A stretch of 64,000 nucleotides of DNA from Heligmosomoides polygyrus polygyrus (GCA_947396885.1 OX377205.1:68854969-68918968), one strand, 5' to 3'. Shown: positions 24,174 through 36,015, counted from the stretch's first letter. Translations and numbers: made by a program. Notes: generated by a model not told the origin, from the sequence alone.

Positions 24174-24334
24174 AAAGATAAAGATAAGTTTTATCAGTTA
24201 TAGAAAAACCCAGCGTCAGTTGCCTTGCCGAAACCGGCAAGCCTGGCGTTGCCCGCACGTCAAGCGTCAGGTGCCGGCGAAGCCGGCGGCTGACGCTGGT
24301 TTTTCTATAACTGGTAAAACTTATCCTTATCTTT
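24174..24334. mobile_element. Foldback element related to the 51.3-kb array
   Basis: The ends AAAGATAAAGATAAGTTTTA and, inverted, AAAGATAAGGATAAGTTTTA pair and extend through CAGTTATAGAAAAACCCAGC. The GC-rich core (CCGGCAAGCCTGGCGTTGCC, CCGGCGAAGCCGGCGGCTGA) is the same family as the array units at 51252-52341. Confidence 0.75.
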
Positions 24335-25134
24335 GATTTCTCTTTGAAGTGCCCAATGTTAAAGCCGTGCTACGTGTCTGCTGAAGGTGTCTTGTAGGAA
24401 TGTGCTGTAGGTATCCCTATTTGCTCCCGCAGTCATAGCGCCAATTTTAAGCTCGTTTATGATAACGTTGTGGATTCTCACATCCCATGTCAGAAAAAAT
24501 CAAAAATTTCAGAAATTTTTAACGTTTGGAATGGCATAAAGTATTTTGCAATGTTTCTGTCCTTCAAAAATATACTGCTTGCTTCCAATTCTTGTAAATT
24601 GTACGTCGTTCAGACGTAGAGTGTCAGAATCCGACAATAGTTTTAGACCAACACATTAGTCAAAGCTATGGAACTTCGAGTGTTATTGATTTCCAATTCT
24701 TCTACATCGACGAGTTTATAACACTTTTTGTCACTTCTCAAAAATTCGCACAGGAATTGTTCACGAACAGTTTTCCCCAACTTCACCTACAGTTGCTATA
24801 GCGCTAGTATAGACTGAAATTTTTGCATTATTATGGCTCTTGTCAGTAGCCGTACAATAGTCTTCAGTTAGAGGATAAAATACATTCCGTTTTACAAGTA
24901 AAATCATCCGAAAGCGGTAGTTTGAGCGACAAACATAAAATATTATAAAAATATAAAATAAGTGAGCAAAATAAAATAAGAACATTATATAGAGTACTTC
25001 TTCTTTATTCTCGAGTGCGGAAATTATACTGTTTTGTGTTTGTGTTTTATGAAGTGGAGAAGAGGAAGCGTAAAACTAACAAAAGCCTGTTCCCAAGAAG
25101 TGTAGCCGCCACCTGAAGGAGTGCGAGTTTCCAG
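24335..25134. other. Intronic stretch before exon 4
   Basis: AT-rich; no exon carrying the expected HxD iron-binding motif could be found here. Confidence 0.4.
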
Positions 25135-25616
25135 GTTCCGTCTGTGGTTACTGTGGAGACGCGGTACAACGATGCGCGCCTGAGCTTGGTCGACGCGATC
25201 GCTGCTCTCAAACGACTGCACGATGAGCACCCGCTCTACTTCCGATTCATGATGGCGAACCCGATCGAGTACGAGCACGCCTTCTTCAAAGCCACGCACC
25301 ATCTGGCCAACGTCGAAGGCAACGAGATAGTTTCGGTGAGCACCTCCCCGCGTGTGGATCGATCCGATGTACTCCAGACATGAATCTGCCATCATTCTAG
25401 GCTGTGTTCAACAACGATTTCCGATCCAGCCAGATGACCACAGACAATCTGGATCTTTTCTATCGCAGCTTGAAGACGTTCTATAACATCTGCTGCGAGA
25501 TGCAGCAGGAGGTCTACATCAATTCGGACGAGCTTCTCGTTGCTGACAACTCCCAGGTGCTCATCGGCGCACCCGCCCAGTGGGGACGAGAGATGAGAGT
25601 CCGAATCTTTGCGTGA
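25135..25616 (+). CDS. dioxygenase-like gene, exons 4 and 5 (C-terminal TauD-like part)
   Basis: Exon 4 (25135-25335) follows GTTTCCAG and ends at GTGAGC; exon 5 (25401-25616) follows CATTCTAG and reads to a TGA, both phase 0. Exon 4 encodes LSLVDAIAALKRLHDEHPLY and ...MMANPIEYEHAF, aligning with the BBOX1/TMLHE stretch after the HxD region (LVDGF..A..L....P..F..L...P). Exon 5 carries NNDFRSS, LDLFYRSLKTFYNIC and LLVADNSQVLIGAPAQ. At the last segment family members have D-N-x-R-x-L-H-G-R, with His binding iron and Arg binding 2-oxoglutarate; here these are Ile and Ala. The five exons total about 276 residues against a usual 380-420. A GTGAGC at 25613 could be a further donor. Confidence 0.65.
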
Positions 25617-26452
25617 GCCCACCGCTTGATGCTGTCGACAGTAAGGTCGAGGAAAGTCAATAACTGTCTATGCCTCACAACTAGTCCGGCTCATGCCGTC
25701 CTTAGGTAACGCCCTAGCGAGAGAGAAAACATAGCTCTCCTTTCCAGTCTAGTGAGCGGTGGTGCGCGCACCCGTAACTGTCCTACTGTCGCCCGCACTG
25801 CGTTTCCAACCGTCTACTTCATGCACCGCCTAGCGCTTCGCCCCCAAAGCTTTGCTACTGTCGCAGCTGGACACTAAACGGCTTCCGGCTACCGCTTCCC
25901 GTGCAGTCAGCGCCGATCCGCATAATTCGGGCTGTGCCATCGCTCTCGTGAACTGTTGATAACTGAGTGACGACGTGCCTACCGTCGGTCTTCCTGTAAT
26001 TTGTGATCATTTGTCATTTCTCTGTACCGTCTACTTGTATATGCTGCTCAGAAGAACTGGTACAGTTATTTCTCCGACAATTAACGAGTTTGTTTTTCTC
26101 AGGAATTTCCATTATCATAGTGCCTTACACGGCGTGTAAATAGGAATTTGTCTGTAGACAGCTGGTCACCGAACAGTCGTCCTTGTATATTTGTATCTGT
26201 TATTGTATCAAATTGTTGAATGGCACAGTTTCTGTCAAAAGGGCTGCGTTCTGTTAGTGTTGTGTGAATGAGATCCTCTATAGCGCTATTCAAATGAAGA
26301 TTGCGTGGACATCAGTTTACAGGAAAAGCGCCTAATGTGGACCACGAGGTCCGCAGGATATCCTCAACGTGCGAAACGATATCCTGCCTTGTTTATGTTT
26401 TCCCAAAAATCCATTCTTCTGCGCGATGCTTCACTCTGAACAGCCCCTTCTG
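25617..26452. other. Unassigned stretch
   Basis: Downstream of the dioxygenase-like gene; nothing else recognised. Confidence 0.4.
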
Positions 26453-26613
26453 AGGCCGGATTCATCAACGAATAACCCTCGGGTATAAGGGGTAGAGATA
26501 CCCACAATGAAGCCTGCGTCTCTGACTCTTGCGTTATCTCTGCCTGACTCTTATCTTATCTCTACCCCTTATCAACCGCATACCCACGGGTTAATTGTTG
26601 ATGAATCCGGCCT
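26453..26613. mobile_element. Foldback MITE, GGCC-end family, target duplication CTG
   Basis: A 161-bp element with ends AGGCCGGATTCATCAACGAA and, inverted, AGGCCGGATTCATCAACAAT, flanked by CTG (26450-26452, 26614-26616). The core is unlike the 22120 and 59962 copies: it pairs GGGTATAAGGGGTAGAGATA with a matching inverted segment. So the ends are shared and the core is not. Confidence 0.85.
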
Positions 26614-26756
26614 CTGAAGTACAATACCAGCTCTCCATTGGCAAAGCAGAAGTGTCAACATCTTTCTCCATGTCTGTGCAGGTTCTAATTGAAGAAGTGA
26701 ATATCTTCCACCATTAGCTCGCAATACACCAGCACATTGCAGACACCGAGAGAACC

Positions 26757-27729
26757 ATATTTATTTATTTATTCAAGGACGTATCATACAATAGACGTGG
26801 ATAAAAAGAAGAAAAGGACATGGAATGAAGCCAGGACGTATCAAATACAAGACTAAACCATGAATAGTCGTCAAATAAAATACGGCACTAATTAGCTCGA
26901 ACAGACAAATGACAAGCAACAAATGACCTAAGACCCGGCAGAGACATCTGTGTGACATTGTCTAATTCACCAAGCAAGAGGATGAGCTCCTGAGATTCCT
27001 ATAGGTGAGGAAGCATGATCTAGCCTGCGTCCTTGCAACAGAGACATGGATTCTAAGTTTCTTGTTTCTATTTCTAGATAGTGGAGAGTTGAAGTATGGC
27101 AGCTGGTCAACTGCAACGGTTTTAGTTAGAATCCTGAACAACGTGGGCAAATCAGCCTTTTTTCTTCTGGAACACACTCTAGAATGACCAAGCATCTTTG
27201 CTATAGCGGATCCGTTTGGCAAATCACAACATTGAAGTCCATAGCATCTCATAAACAGCCTACGTGTATAGTTATTCTGAACGTTTTCCAACAAATCGAT
27301 AGCCTTCTTTTTGGTAGGGTTTAAGACGGTTGTGCCACATTCTACAATGGGCCGCACTTAAATTTCGCATGCGCGCAAAAACGTCTGCCAGTCTTTCGTT
27401 TTCAATATCTTAAATAAGTTGTAGGTTCGGAAATTCGCTTTTTTAACCACCGTCATGGGCGTGTGGAGCGCAGTCGAAGGAGGCGCCGGCTGTTGCCTGC
27501 ACCCGATACCAGGTTCCTGGTTCGGATTTGCCGCCCAGGCCAACCAAGCCTTCCATCCCTCCGCGGTCGGTGAATTGGTACCAGACTTGTCTGCGAACTT
27601 GTACAGCGGCTGGCCACCGCAAGTCGTTGTATAGCCAAATTTCGATCTCCTTGTAACTATTTATGTCATCAGCGTACACTTTGGAGGCAACCCCAAGTCG
27701 AGAAATTTTAGAGGTAGTCCAAATGTATA
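26757..27729 (-). mobile_element. CR1-like LINE, 3' part, interrupted
   Basis: Minus strand. The tail (TTTA)n is at 26759-26772. The reverse-transcriptase C-terminal region reads PIVECGTTVLNPTKKKAIDL and LLENVQNNYTRRLFMRC (27250-27357, with stops or frame changes elsewhere). The catalytic YADD box is at 27665-27676 within GVASKVYADDINSYKEI. A SINE (27455-27637) separates the two parts, and a Tc1 element (27730-29288) interrupts the frame just upstream of YADD. The expected product is an ORF2-type reverse transcriptase; this copy is dead. Confidence 0.8.
27455..27637 (+). mobile_element. SINE copy inserted in the LINE
   Basis: The head is kept: GGGCGTGTGGAGCGCAGTCG at 27457 (A-box region) and GGTTCGGATTT at 27519-27529 (B box), then the shared body to GCCACCGCAAGTCGTTGTAT. 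The 3' tail is missing and a segment after ACTTGTCTG is deleted. It lies antisense to the LINE it interrupts. Confidence 0.82.
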
Positions 27730-29288
27730 CAGTGCGTTTCAAAAGTATGTAGCCACCTTAAATTCAAAATTTTCTCGTTTCGCGTTCGTTTCTGCGAACT
27801 GGCGTTAACAACATTGGATTCCCCTTAGGCGAAAATAGCTAGATTGCTCTTTCCAGAAAAAAGCTTGATCTCCGGCAAAAACTAGGCGTTTTTGAATTTT
27901 TTGTTTGTTTCAAAAGTATGTAGCCACTCTCAAAAAATACGATTTTTATTAAAAATTAATAATCAATTGGACCACCATTATTTCTTATTACATCAAATAC
28001 CCTGCTACGCATGCTACTAACAAGTTTCTAGATCACTTCGTCACCGATGTTGCCCCAGGCAGTCAAAATAGCGGTTTTCAGCTCCCCAACATTGTTGAAC
28101 TGCCTGTTATTCAAATAGACCTGCCGGACCAAGATACCTCACGTGTTCTCCATTGGGTTGCAGTCAGATGAGCAAGCTGGCCATTCCATTACTCGGAGTC
28201 GATTACGTTAGAGCCAGTCTGTGGTCGATTTGGACACATGAAGTGCAGCGCTGTCCTGCTGCAGAACGTGTGTTTGCCGTTTTCTCCCCGTTAGGAAGGG
28301 CAGCAGGCTGGACTCCAGTACGGCTTGATACCCTAGACTGTCCATACGACATGATGGAAATCTGAGCTTTAACTTCCCCTACCGCAGAAGCCTGCCCATG
28401 TCATCAGAGACCCGCCTCCGAAGTTCCGTCGAGAGAAGGTGATGGGAGCCTGTCGTAGGTCTCTCCAGTAATACCGGTAACCATCGGGACCATCCAGATT
28501 AAATTTTTTGTCGTCACCGAAGATGACCTGAAGCAATAAGCGTGTGAAATTCATGACGCCGACGAAACCCGAAAGTTCCTACATTTTGCCATTGCGCGCC
28601 ATGTTTTTGCGGGCGAACTCCTGTCGCACCTGCTTGTGGAAGTTCGTGAGATGAGGTGCTTTCCGCATGGTCTGTCTGCAAATGTGTTCGTTCGATCGAA
28701 TACAATCGTTGTTCTTGATGCAGATAGACCCGTCTCAGCGCGGACTTTGTTACGCTCCATGTGGAGTTCGACACCATGCGGCTGATTCGTCGACGATTCC
28801 GGCTCTAAATCACACGCGGACGACCTGGTACAGGTGCAGGCCGATAACCATAGGGATTTCGAAGGAAGTTGTCGACACACCTTGTGAACGTCGAAATGGC
28901 GCGGTTTGTCAAGCCAGCATCCTTGAGCGCTCGGATCTAAGCTTGTTCCTCGATAATCAGGACACGTCCACGGACTGGCATAGTGGTTATTTTTGAAGAA
29001 CAGGTCAAGCTGGCTATTTATGACAAGAACTTCCCGTCAAAAAGAGCGCAAAATTTGAATAGGAGTGTAAAAATGCCCGATATTCTGGAGTGGCTACATA
29101 CTTTTGAAACAAACAAAAAAATTCAAAAATGCCTAGTTTTTGCCAGAGATCAAGCTTTTTTCTGGAAAGAGCAATCTAGCTATTTTCGTCTACGGGGAAT
29201 TCAGTGCTGCTAACGCCAGTTCGTAGAAAGGAACGCGAAACGAGAAAATTTTGAATTTAAGGTGGCTACATACTTTTGAAACGCACTG
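27730..29288 (-). mobile_element. Tc1-family element with 200-bp inverted repeats (IR/DR layout)
   Basis: CAGTGCGTTTCAAAAGTATG starts at 27730 and its inverse ends at 29288, with TA on both sides. The inverted repeats extend about 200 bp (27730-27929 and 29088-29288) with few differences. Within each, the word TTTCAAAAGTATGTAGCCAC occurs twice in the same direction, at the outer and inner ends, as in IR/DR transposons with paired transposase binding sites. The interior holds a broken minus-strand transposase. Length 1559 bp is normal for the group. Confidence 0.9.
28090..28990 (-). pseudogene. Tc1-family transposase pseudogene
   Basis: The catalytic core begins VIFGDDKKFNLDGPDGYRYY (about 28525 down to 28466) and continues RRNFGGGSLMTWAGFCG. 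The first Asp sits in the GDDKKFN block. The last acidic residue is expected in a SSDCNPMENT-like stretch readable near 28180-28150 in another frame, which suggests a DD-E type site. The N-terminal DNA-binding part (about 28990-28560) is split over frames. Several stops mean no protein can be made. Confidence 0.75.
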
Positions 29289-31102
29289 TATAAGAGAAAT
29301 AACAGTGACTAAAGAATCCCGCCTCCCCCCCCCCAACCATACTGCTTGTGCATCCCAGCATTACTTGGTTACGAGCAGGATAGTAAAGTCTCAGTGCGTT
29401 GGAGCAACCCGAATCGCAGTGCAGGAGCATCCGAAAGGTGACAAACGAATTCCAGTACCTCCGCGATGACTTCTCGGGGTTGTATCCCTAATCAAGAGTC
29501 AGACCAACTCTGAACCGTTAGGAAGAGTCATAACTGACCGATAATAACCCACGCTAAAAGAAAGGCTGTACAGGACTGAGAGTGACCAGGCGTGTCTACC
29601 TATGCGGAGCTGAGATTTGGACTAGAGCGAGTGAGGCAGAAGTCGCAGCTACAATGGTTAAAGTAGATATGTAAACGAATCTCACGGGTGCGATGTGAAA
29701 TGAGTGAACCTAGCATATCTTTTGAAGATCAGAGAGCTACATGAGCTTTGATGCTATAGCTCCATCTGCAGGAGGACGACTACGACTACTCTCAAGAAAA
29801 ATTGGATGGACTTGGAGGAGAATTGCCCGAGTGGGTGGCAAGAACGGATACGAATACGCGGGAGAGAATTAATTCTAACTCATCATAACGCATGCCAGGT
29901 GACGAGTACCATGGAAAGCCATTTCCCGCTCGGCTTCGACCGACAAATGTTGTACCACTAGTCTCTGGCGGATTTGGAGACGCAAATAGGCTCAGGGAGC
30001 AGTCACCATGTACTCAGTGGATATTACATCAGAAATGGCCTAGCTTAGTTCGCCAAAGGTGAAGAACACCAGTCCTGCATAAAATTTTTAATTTCACACA
30101 ACACAAAGCAGTATGTAGGGTTAGATGCCCCCAAATCATACATATTTGCGCCGATCTGGGAATAAACGACGGAAACACAGAGGTTTAATAGGGCAGAATC
30201 AGTTTTATATGTTGGCCTTTAGTCTCAGCCTAAATACCTCCAGAGCGCTTGTTCCAATTCTCTTCCTGAACAGCTTCAATTTTCTATGCACTTTTGGCAA
30301 GTTGTTCGTGTCTCTGAACGAACTGCGCAGTCTAAGCTGAAGCCGCCTCTCGTGTCTCTCCTTCACAGTAATGGTCGGCGAAAAGTTCGCCAATCCAGCG
30401 CCACTCTGACGTCTTGACTTTGCGTGTTTACCATAACACCACCGAGGGTTCTGGTAAAAGCCAAACAAAACGGACTTGATATCGACTGCTTACAACCTAT
30501 TGCACAAGAAGGAAATATTGTAGAATATAATAGAATAATAATAATAAGAAACAATAATAATCAAATCGTTTTGACGCGTCGAAGGGTACTCGTAAGACCA
30601 GTAAGGATCGTCGTACAGCTTGAGGGAGGTCCTAAGGTCGCCTTCCACATTGTAATAAGGAGAAGAGGATGAAATTCTGCTGGGAACCAATGCTTTACAA
30701 AGTCCGCAGCACGCAGCTGCCACTTGTGAAGGATAGTACAGAAGGTAGTGCTGAGCCAGTTGGGAAGGACGACGTGACCGTGGAACAGAGGGCTCGTACC
30801 TCCACATATGTCCGCCCTCGTAGAAGTTCGGTGTGATACAGTAAAAGGAATTTCAAAAGAATTTTGTAGCCCAGTACACAATGCATTCTCACGAAAGTTT
30901 TCAAAATACAATATTGTGGAACAGTGTTACCAGCCACTAACACCACAACTGAGCCTATTCTACTTAGGAAAGGAGAAAGTGTAGGAGACTGGAGCACGGA
31001 AAAATGGAAGAAAAAGTGAGATGATCTAAATCTCCTAATGTGGGATCAATATGAATGTTAAGATGTCTAGAAGAAAAAGAATGAACGATTTAAAAGAATA
31101 AA
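29289..31102. other. Unassigned stretch
   Basis: The first few tens of bases probably continue the LINE interrupted at 29288. Minus-strand open frames at 30205-30997 show no recognised domain. I see no gag or protease of the gypsy element here. Confidence 0.35.
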
Positions 31103-31741
31103 TCAGCAAGAATACAAGCAGCAAGCAACTTCCGAACGACATAGAGGCTTTCCTCCAGGGGTTCAAAGACGCTTTGGTAGTATCGAACAAGGAGCTTTCG
31201 TACAAGCCTTGTAGAGATGAACATTGGTACAAGGCATTGCTCACCCATCAAGATGAAAACGCAAGCATTGCCGCTGGTGTCAGGACAAAGTTGAGAGAGT
31301 TACAAAACCATCTCATGGACAGAAATATCACAAAGAAAAGTAACTCAAGCTGGGTATTCCCCATAGTCTTATCGTTAGTTGAAAAGAATGACCTGCTATT
31401 ATGCGTCGACAATAGGGAGCTAAATAAACGAATCAATCTGGATAATACACACTACCTAGCATGGATGCAGTGCTGCTCACTTTGGCAGGAAAAAGGTTCT
31501 TTACAACTTTGGATTTGTGCAGTGCATACTGACAAATACCACTATCCGCAGAACAAAAGGAAAATCGACGCACACAGCAACAGAGTTTTGTGTAACAGCT
31601 TCTGGCCTAAGTACTAGTCCACCAGTATTCCAGCTGTTAATGTACGCCGTGCTTCATGATTTACTAGGGTTGGAGGTTTTTGTTATGTTGATGACGTCAT
31701 AATTTGCAATGGAACCAAAGAACCTCACTTTGAGTGTTTTA
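31103..31741 (+). pseudogene. Ty3/gypsy reverse transcriptase, first part
   Basis: Retroelement polyprotein fragment. In frame pieces read SNSSWVFPIVLSLVEKNDLL then CVDNRELNKRINLD, the usual start of gypsy RT, then TASGLSTSPPVFQLLMYAVL and the catalytic YVDD at 31684-31695. Two frame changes occur around 31480-31540. The sequence is interrupted at 31741 by a mariner and resumes at 33004. It would copy element RNA into DNA; this copy is inactive. Confidence 0.85.
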
Positions 31742-33003
31742 TTAGGTTGTAACGAAATAAATGGCACTGACCACTGTAAGTTTAAACAGTTAATATCTCG
31801 GCTTGTAGGCAAGTTTATTAATCGAAATAAAAACCTTCTGATTCAACATATCTTTGCCAACGTGACACAAGCTTTTCTATCCCAGTAGCATAAAAATCAG
31901 AAGTTCTGGAATTGACGAAATCTTCGAAGGCACTTTCGGCATCCTGTTGGTATTTGAATATTTCCCTACCAAGAAGTCGCCAAGATGCTTGAAAAAATGG
32001 TAGTCTGTTGGGGAGAGGTCGGGAGAAAACGGAGGATGTGGTAGAGTTTCAGTGCTCAGCTCATTCAATTTCTGCAACGTCATTTGTGCTACATGGGGGC
32101 GAGCATTGTCGTGCAGAAGGAGAACTCGCCTTCGGTTTACCAAGGCCGGCCGGATATCCTTCAACTTTTCATCATTTCTTCAATTTCATTGCAGTACTTC
32201 TCTGCCGTGATGGATTCACCGGGAGGGAGGAAGCTGTGGTGAATAATTCCCAGCGAACACCACCATACTGTCACCATTACTTTCTTTTGGTGCAATTCCG
32301 GCTTCGCAAAAACCTTGGGACTCTCATCGCTGTCCACCCACTGTGCCGATTGTCGCCTGTTGTCGTACATTATCCATTTCTCGTCACAGGTTACGATGCG
32401 ATCAAGGAGTGGGTCCGTTTCGTTCGGTAGAAGCAGTGCGGACGAGATCTCATATCGTCGGTTTCTTTGCTCCTCAGACAGCTCGTGAGGCACCCATCTT
32501 TCCAGCTTTTTGGTCTTTCCAATTTCCTTCAGATGCCGGGCAGCTGTGTTGTGACTGACGCCAAGAACCTTCGCTATCTCCTGGTACCTTTGTGTGGATC
32601 CTCCTCTACCACATCTCTCAGCTTGTCCTCATCAACATCACTATGTATCCCACGACCTTCATGTTCTTCCAAGCTCTCACCTCCATTCCGGAACTTCTGA
32701 TACCAAGGATACGTCGTCCGAATTGTGGAACATCCTTGACCGAATGCGGCGTTGATCTTCTCGTCCGCCTTCTTAGCTGTAGTGCCCAGCTTGAACTCAT
32801 ACAAGTAAATGCCTCGGATTACCCTTTCGTCCATCTGCAAAAAAGTCAATAAAACTCTAAAGTTTTCCCACTTTTACATAGAAAATTTGGTACTCTCCGG
32901 TAGAGCAAAGTTTGCGCTTCTAAATGGTTTGTTCTTGATCAAACGCGTAAAGACGCACCAAAAAATGGCGCGAGCCAGTGCCATTTAATTCGTTACAACC
33001 TAA
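31742..33003 (-). mobile_element. mariner element inserted in gypsy RT
   Basis: TTAGGTTGTAACGAAATAAA at 31742 and its inverse ending at 33003 form terminal repeats of about 28 bp with one mismatch. TA flanks both ends (31740-31741, 33004-33005). Length is 1262 bp. The transposase lies on the minus strand, opposite to the gypsy host. Confidence 0.92.
31880..32852 (-). pseudogene. mariner transposase (DD34D), two frame breaks
   Basis: The N-terminal HTH part is at 32574-32849 (VIRGIYLYEFKLGTTAKKAD, then PWYQKFRNGGESLEEHEGRG). The central part at 32161-32493 carries D1 in DRIVTCDEKWIMYDN and the VMVTVWWCSLGIIHH strand. The C-terminal part at 31877-32164 carries D2 in LLLHDNARPHVAQM and D3 in LSPTDYHFFKHL, with 34 residues between them. 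All three catalytic Asp are intact. Frame breaks lie near 32530-32570 and 32165, so this is the best preserved of the four sizeable mariners in the window but still not intact. Confidence 0.88.
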
Positions 33004-33640
33004 TAGAAAAACGTGCGATCGCCTTCGCAAATCAGGATTAAGACTTGAAGCAAAAAATATATGTTATTATGCAAAACAAGGTTACGTTCCTAGGACACGA
33101 GATTAGAAAGGAGTCCATATGAACCCAGAAAAGACAGATGCCATAGTAAAGAGTCGGACACCCAAAACTATGAAGGAACTTCGTACTATCTTGAGAATGC
33201 CTTCCTTTTATGGAAAATTCTGCCTGGGTTTGTCAAAAATACCACATGTCTGTTTTCTCTGACATCTTCAAAGATGAAATGGACGTACTACTCCATCCAG
33301 TAGTCTTTGTTTCCCATGGGTTAATCAAGGCTGAATGACGATACCATGTTACCGATTTAGAAGCAAGAGTGGTAGTTATCACCGTGCGAAAATTTCACAT
33401 GTTTGTTTACATATGGTCTCCCAACGGTGATAAGATCTGACGATCAAGTTTCTACTGCTTTATTCAAGCGCAGTCATGTCACAGCAAGAATTTTACAATG
33501 GTCGCTTGAGTTGCAGCAGTACAAGCTAAAAATCGAATATGTCCGAGGAAAGGCTAATGCCATGGCAGACGCGTTGAGTAGAGGAGCATCAAAAATGGAA
33601 TATGAAAAGTCAGAAATAGGAAACAAGGCAGAGATTCTTC
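33004..33640 (+). pseudogene. Ty3/gypsy RT-RNase H, second part
   Basis: Resumes after the mariner with RT palm/thumb text (RLRKSGLRLEAK, then VTFLGHEIRKES in shifted frames). It ends with the RNase H tail ILQWSLELQQYKLKIEYVRG and KANAMADALSRGA (about 33488-33590). Multiple frame changes and stops. The sequence is then interrupted by the (TTC)n/RTE insert. Confidence 0.82.
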
Positions 33641-33722
33641 TTTCTTTTTCTTCTTCTTCTTCTTCTTCTTCTTCTTCTTCTTCTCCTTCTTCTTCTTCTT
33701 CTTCTTCTTCTTCTTCTTCTTC
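33641..33722. repeat. (TTC)n microsatellite, expanded RTE tail
   Basis: About 25 TTC units with minor interruptions. On the minus strand it is the (GAA)n 3' tail of the RTE LINE, matching the shorter tail of the 45034 copy. Confidence 0.9.
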
Positions 33723-35992
33723 AGCGTTTGCCCCGCTTAGTTGCGGGATCCACTTTCCTAGCATGTTGGCGCCATTTTTCCCGATCAAATGCCTGATCAG
33801 AGTGCAACCTAGCCAACTTCAAGTCCTGATGCAGTGTATGAAGTCACCGCTGCTTTGGTCGCCCTCGCGGCCGCCTGCCGAGCACGGCAAGATTGAGCCA
33901 GTCTTTCGGACGGTGTCATCTTTCACGCGAAGAACGTGACCGTACCATCACAGACGAGTTTCGCTCATCTTCTCAAATATCGGGGTGACCGTATGGATTC
34001 GTTGCGTACTCGATCCAAACGCGTATCTCCGGCCATCCACCACGCACCTTCGTTTACATTACGCTGAGGCGCCTTTAAATTTCTTTAATCATGGGCCAGC
34101 GCTCAGCTCGGCAAATAGCTACTGGTCGAACGACTACTCTGTAGACCTTCGACCTCACGCGCTCTGTTACCTTCTTGTCGCAGAGCACTCCCGTCAGAGA
34201 GCGCCATTTGGAAGGTACTTGAAAGCGCGAGTACGGATAGCTCAATGCCGTTCACCTTAATGGAGCGAGATTCATTTTCGCCAGTGGTCAGGTACTCGGT
34301 GTTTTTGACATTAAGCTTGAGCCTAAATCTTCTGGCATACCGCACCAAGCTTGTACCTGCCTCTAGAGCTCAATCCTGTTTTCTGTTGCGAGCATTACAT
34401 CATCAGCAATAAGCAGCGTCCAGAGAACATACCGCTGAAGATCACATGATATGGTATCCATAACGACGACTAAAAATAGTGGGGAGAGCGCAGACCCCTG
34501 ATGTACTCCGACAGAAATGGAAAACTCCATCGACGTACCTGCTGCAGCTTGCACTCGACTCTTCCGACAAGAGTACAGTACACTGTGTAAGCTCTTCGAG
34601 GACCCCGTGTTCATGTAAGGCATACCATATCACTTCACAAGGGACGCGATCAAAGACCTCATCCAAATCCAGGAAGGCAAGATGCACCGACTTCTGTTTC
34701 TCGCGTTGCTTTTTATAAGTAGACGAACGGCGTGTATGGTATCGATAGTGCTACACCTAGGTCGAAGCCACACTGGTTGCTATTATAGAAAGATGGACGA
34801 CGTCACGAATGCGTCCATCAACAATTCGCTCAAAGACCTTCATGCAGTGCGAAAGCAAATGAGCAGTCTGCTGAACTGCCCTTCTTTTTCCAAATCGGAG
34901 TTGTCGTGCTTCTCTGCTAAATATCGGGCACTTTCTTCCCCGCAATAACCTGGTTTAAGAATGTGGCCAGCCACTTCGTTGGCCACCAGGATTTCGAATT
35001 CCACTAGTCGGCCGCCAAGTCATCGGGGCCCGTTGCCTTGCCTAGCTTCATCTTCTTCGGAGCCGCTTCTGTCTCATACCCAGTGATTTTTTAAACGGAA
35101 CCGTATACAGGAGAAGATGGAATGCTCGGATGACAACTCTACTATAGAGACTTCTTCGAAGTAGATGCGCCATCGATTCAAGACCATCTTGCGGTCCATG
35201 AGTAAATGACCGTATCCATCGTTGATGTCAAAGAACTTATCAACATTCTTAGTCTGGCGATGACGGACCTTGGCGAGTCGATCAAGAAATCGCTCGCCAT
35301 CCTGCGAGTCAAGCTTTCCGTTGACATCAACGTAATGAGTGACTCTAGCAACAGCTTTTTAACTGCTTTCTTGGCTTCCTGATACAGACACCATTTATCG
35401 TCTGTCTTATCGCCAAGAAATGCGGTATAATCTCTTCTTTTCCCGAATTTTCCTTAACTACGCTAATCCACAGCCATGTCTGCTTATCGACCTTACGCCG
35501 TCACGGTTTCGTAGTGCCGAGTTTGAAACGCACAGTACTGAGTAACGCGTCGGTTGCACTTTGCCATGTCTCGTCGACGGTCGTGACCGTCGGCAATCGA
35601 ATGCGCGACGTCACAGCTGCTTCATTCTTTCAGTCGTCACCACTTGACAGACCGCTCCGTTCGACCTGCTTAAACATGAGTGGCATGATTGCAGGTCAGT
35701 GGGCATTGGTGTTGTATGACGACCGTTTCCACGCCTTCGCGTCCGTGACAAGCCTTTGGTCACGATTTCACACAGGGACTAAGTCGATCTGCATTTTAAA
35801 ATTCCCGCTGTGGAATGAGATAAGGTGGAATTCAAGTTTTCGGTCATGGAAACGTTCTGCGCTTCCAATCGAGTCTCCGTTCTGAGACGATTATGCCAAC
35901 ACCGTTGGTGGTGCTGGGACTGACACGCAGAACCACCTTATAGCCTCGGCTTGCATCTCTTGACTTGCTACGGGACCACCTCTGCCCTGTAC

Positions 35993-36015
35993 CACACACA
36001 CACACACACACACAA
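35993..36015. repeat. (CA)n microsatellite
   Basis: Eleven CA repeats within the RTE 5' region. Confidence 0.9.

Noticed and set aside
33474..33788. Glu-rich protein on the minus strand
   Set aside because: The frame is made of the (TTC)n microsatellite read in reverse.
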